From: an uncultured Bacilli bacterium
Lineage (GTDB): Bacteria; Bacillota_I; Bacilli_A; RF39; UBA660
Length of the DNA: 7,030 nucleotides
Assembly (NCBI GenBank): GCA_947628685.1
Contig: CANRAT010000065.1
Coordinates: 1 to 7,030 of the forward strand
Direction: 5' to 3'
The first letter of the stretch is position 1, and every line of letters starts with the position of its first letter. Of this stretch, positions 5,873 through 7,030 are shown piece by piece. The notes beneath the pieces are model-generated. The model did no database searches and was not told the DNA's origin. It saw only the letters and a program-made list of their open reading frames with translations. A program made the position numbers and the translations under genes.

Positions 5873-7030
5873 TTAATCTACATATTTAACTTCATTAGTA
5901 CCACATTTATAAAACATATCATCTTGATTAACTTCATCATTTATTATCCATTTATCTCTTGACACTTTTATTTCACTTAAACTTGTACAATATTGAAACA
6001 TTCTAACCATATTTTCTACACTTGATGTGCTAAAATTACTTAAGTCTAAACTTGTTAAACTGGAACATCCTATAAACATATTTTGCATATCTGTTACTTT
6101 GGATGTATCAAAATTTTTTCCAAATTTTATTTCTTTTAAATTGCTACAAGAGGAAAACATAAAAGCCATACTACCGGTTACGCTGCTTGTATCCCAATCA
6201 CTTAAGTCTAGTTCTGTTAAACTAGAACAACCTGAAAACATACTTTGCATAATTGTTACTTTGGATGTATCAAAATTCTTCCCAAATTTTATTTCTTTCA
6301 AATTACTACAAGAGGAAAACATTCTATACATGGTTTCTACACTTGATGTGTTAAAATTACTTAAGTCTAGTTCTGTTAAGTTGGAACATCCATCGAACAT
6401 ACTTTGCATATTTGGTACTTTGGATGTATCAAAATTTTTACCAAATTTTATTTCTTTTAAATTACTACAAGAGGAAAACATACGAGCCATACCGATTACA
6501 TTGATTGTATCCCAACTACTTAAATCTAAACTCGTTAAATTAGAACATCCTGAAAACATACTTTGCATAGTTGTTACTTTAGATGTATCAAAATTACTTA
6601 CATCTAATTCCTTTAAATTCTTACATCCTTCAAACATTCTATACATATTTTCTACACTTGATGTATTAAAATTACTTAAATCTAGTTCTGTTAAACTGGA
6701 ACATCCTAAAAACATTCCCAACATACCTGTTACACTTGATGTGTCAAAACCCTTCCCAAATTTTATTTCTTTCAAATTGCTACAAGAGGAAAACATAAAA
6801 GCCGTCTCGATTACATCGATTGTATCCCAATTACTTAAATCTAGTTCTGTTAAACTGGAACAATCTTGAAACATACCATACATATAAATTACGTTACTTG
6901 TATCAAAAAGGTTAAATTTTATATTTAATAATTCTTTGAAAAGTTTAAACATGCGAGCGCAACTAGCATTACCTAATATATAACCTTCACTATAAATATA
7001 TACTGTATTATCTCCATCATAATATGCTAT
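5873..7030 (-). CDS. BspA-type leucine-rich repeat surface protein (DUF285), 5' end outside window
   Basis: A partial gene: the frame is open to the right edge, and 385 codons are visible. The ATG at 6950-6952 is not the start. It has no ribosome binding site, the frame continues upstream for 26 codons without a stop (IAYYDGDNTVYIYSEG...), and those residues read as the segment that normally leads into the first repeat of BspA proteins. From 6952 there are 13 repeats of 26-28 residues plus a short C-terminal remnant, on the pattern MF..C..L..LDLSNFDTS.V..M. This is the Treponema/Mycoplasma-type LRR seen in BspA-like adhesins. Repeats alternate between an LTELDLS type and an NLKEIKFGKNFDTSKV type. 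No membrane helix or LPXTG signal is present at the C-terminus, so any export signal or anchor must be in the missing N-terminal part. A surface-exposed binding or host-interaction role is inferred from the family. A terminator follows. Confidence 0.92.
   Translation of the reverse strand: MAYYDGDNTVYIYSEGYILGNASCARMFKLFKELLNIKFNLFDTSNVIYMYGMFQDCSSLTELDLSNWDTIDVIETAFMFSSCSNLKEIKFGKGFDTSSVTGMLGMFLGCSSLTELDLSNFNTSSVENMYRMFEGCKNLKELDVSNFDTSKVTTMQSMFSGCSNLTSLDLSSWDTINVIGMARMFSSCSNLKEIKFGKNFDTSKVPNMQSMFDGCSNLTELDLSNFNTSSVETMYRMFSSCSNLKEIKFGKNFDTSKVTIMQSMFSGCSSLTELDLSDWDTSSVTGSMAFMFSSCSNLKEIKFGKNFDTSKVTDMQNMFIGCSSLTSLDLSNFSTSSVENMVRMFQYCTSLSEIKVSRDKWIINDEVNQDDMFYKCGTNEVKYVD
5918..6874 (-). repeat. 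Three tandem four-LRR super-modules inside the BspA-like gene
   Basis: Beyond the basic 78/81-bp repeat there is a longer period. Repeats of the order W-type, KFGK-type, NFNTSSVE-type and FDTSKV..MQS-type recur at 6560-6874 (315 bp), 6242-6559 (318 bp) and 5918-6241 (324 bp, last unit degraded into the C-terminal cap). The DNA is also nearly identical in places: the word AAATTTTATTTCTTT begins at 6122, 6284, 6443 and 6758, and copies at 6121 and 6757 share the same 3' flank (AAAACATAAAAGCC). Confidence 0.8.

Noticed and set aside
6027..6869. Plus-strand 280-codon open frame
   Set aside because: It is the antisense image of the LRR array: its own repeats have the same 78/81-bp period, it has no ribosome binding site, and it fits no family. 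The minus-strand protein explains it fully.
325..7030. Mycoplasma-type genetic code (TGA = Trp)
   Set aside because: Complete genes end at TAA or TAG, tryptophan codons checked are TGG, and no in-frame TGA was needed. A spoVA cluster also argues against Mollicutes proper.

Overview
The window is AT-rich DNA from what looks like a spore-forming, probably anaerobic member of the Bacillota (Firmicutes). The evidence is a three-gene spoVAC-spoVAD-spoVAE cluster (the compact set common in Clostridia and related gut lineages), a pyruvate phosphate dikinase of the 874-residue clostridial type, strong AGGAGG-type ribosome binding sites, and a BspA-type (DUF285) leucine-rich-repeat surface protein. 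Every complete gene and the tRNA lie on the minus strand. Tryptophan is read from TGG and no in-frame TGA was seen, so nothing calls for the mycoplasma code.

Layout in order of transcription (right to left). The right edge (5873-7030) is the 3' part of a BspA-like repeat protein whose reading frame stays open to the window edge. Its leucine-rich repeats form a higher-order module of about 315-324 bp, present three times. A hairpin terminator follows, then a tRNA-Lys(CUU) gene with its own promoter and terminator. Next comes a small type IV pilin-like protein (5143-5499) behind a vegetative-type promoter. It is followed after 43 bp, with no convincing terminator, by spoVAC, spoVAD and spoVAE, which are tightly packed and probably translationally coupled. 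A good match to a forespore sigma-G promoter straddles the pilin stop codon, so spoVA probably has its own sporulation start. Downstream is an unrecognised 47-codon gene (3086-3229) with its own extended -10 promoter and a short terminator. It encodes a basic, AT-hook-like N-terminus and one membrane helix. Then comes ppdK (325-2949) with promoter and terminator. The left 270 bp hold no supported gene, but the first 70 bp are distinctly GC-richer and contain a 15-bp direct repeat.

How the genes work together: SpoVAC, SpoVAD and SpoVAE are parts of the inner spore membrane channel that loads dipicolinic acid into the developing spore and releases it on germination. PpdK links pyruvate and phosphoenolpyruvate in central metabolism. 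The pilin-like and BspA-like proteins are envelope or surface proteins with no visible functional tie to spoVA. No new multi-gene system is evident. The least explained items are the 47-residue AT-hook/membrane protein, the placement of a pilin gene directly ahead of spoVA, the modular LRR array and the repeat-bearing left edge.
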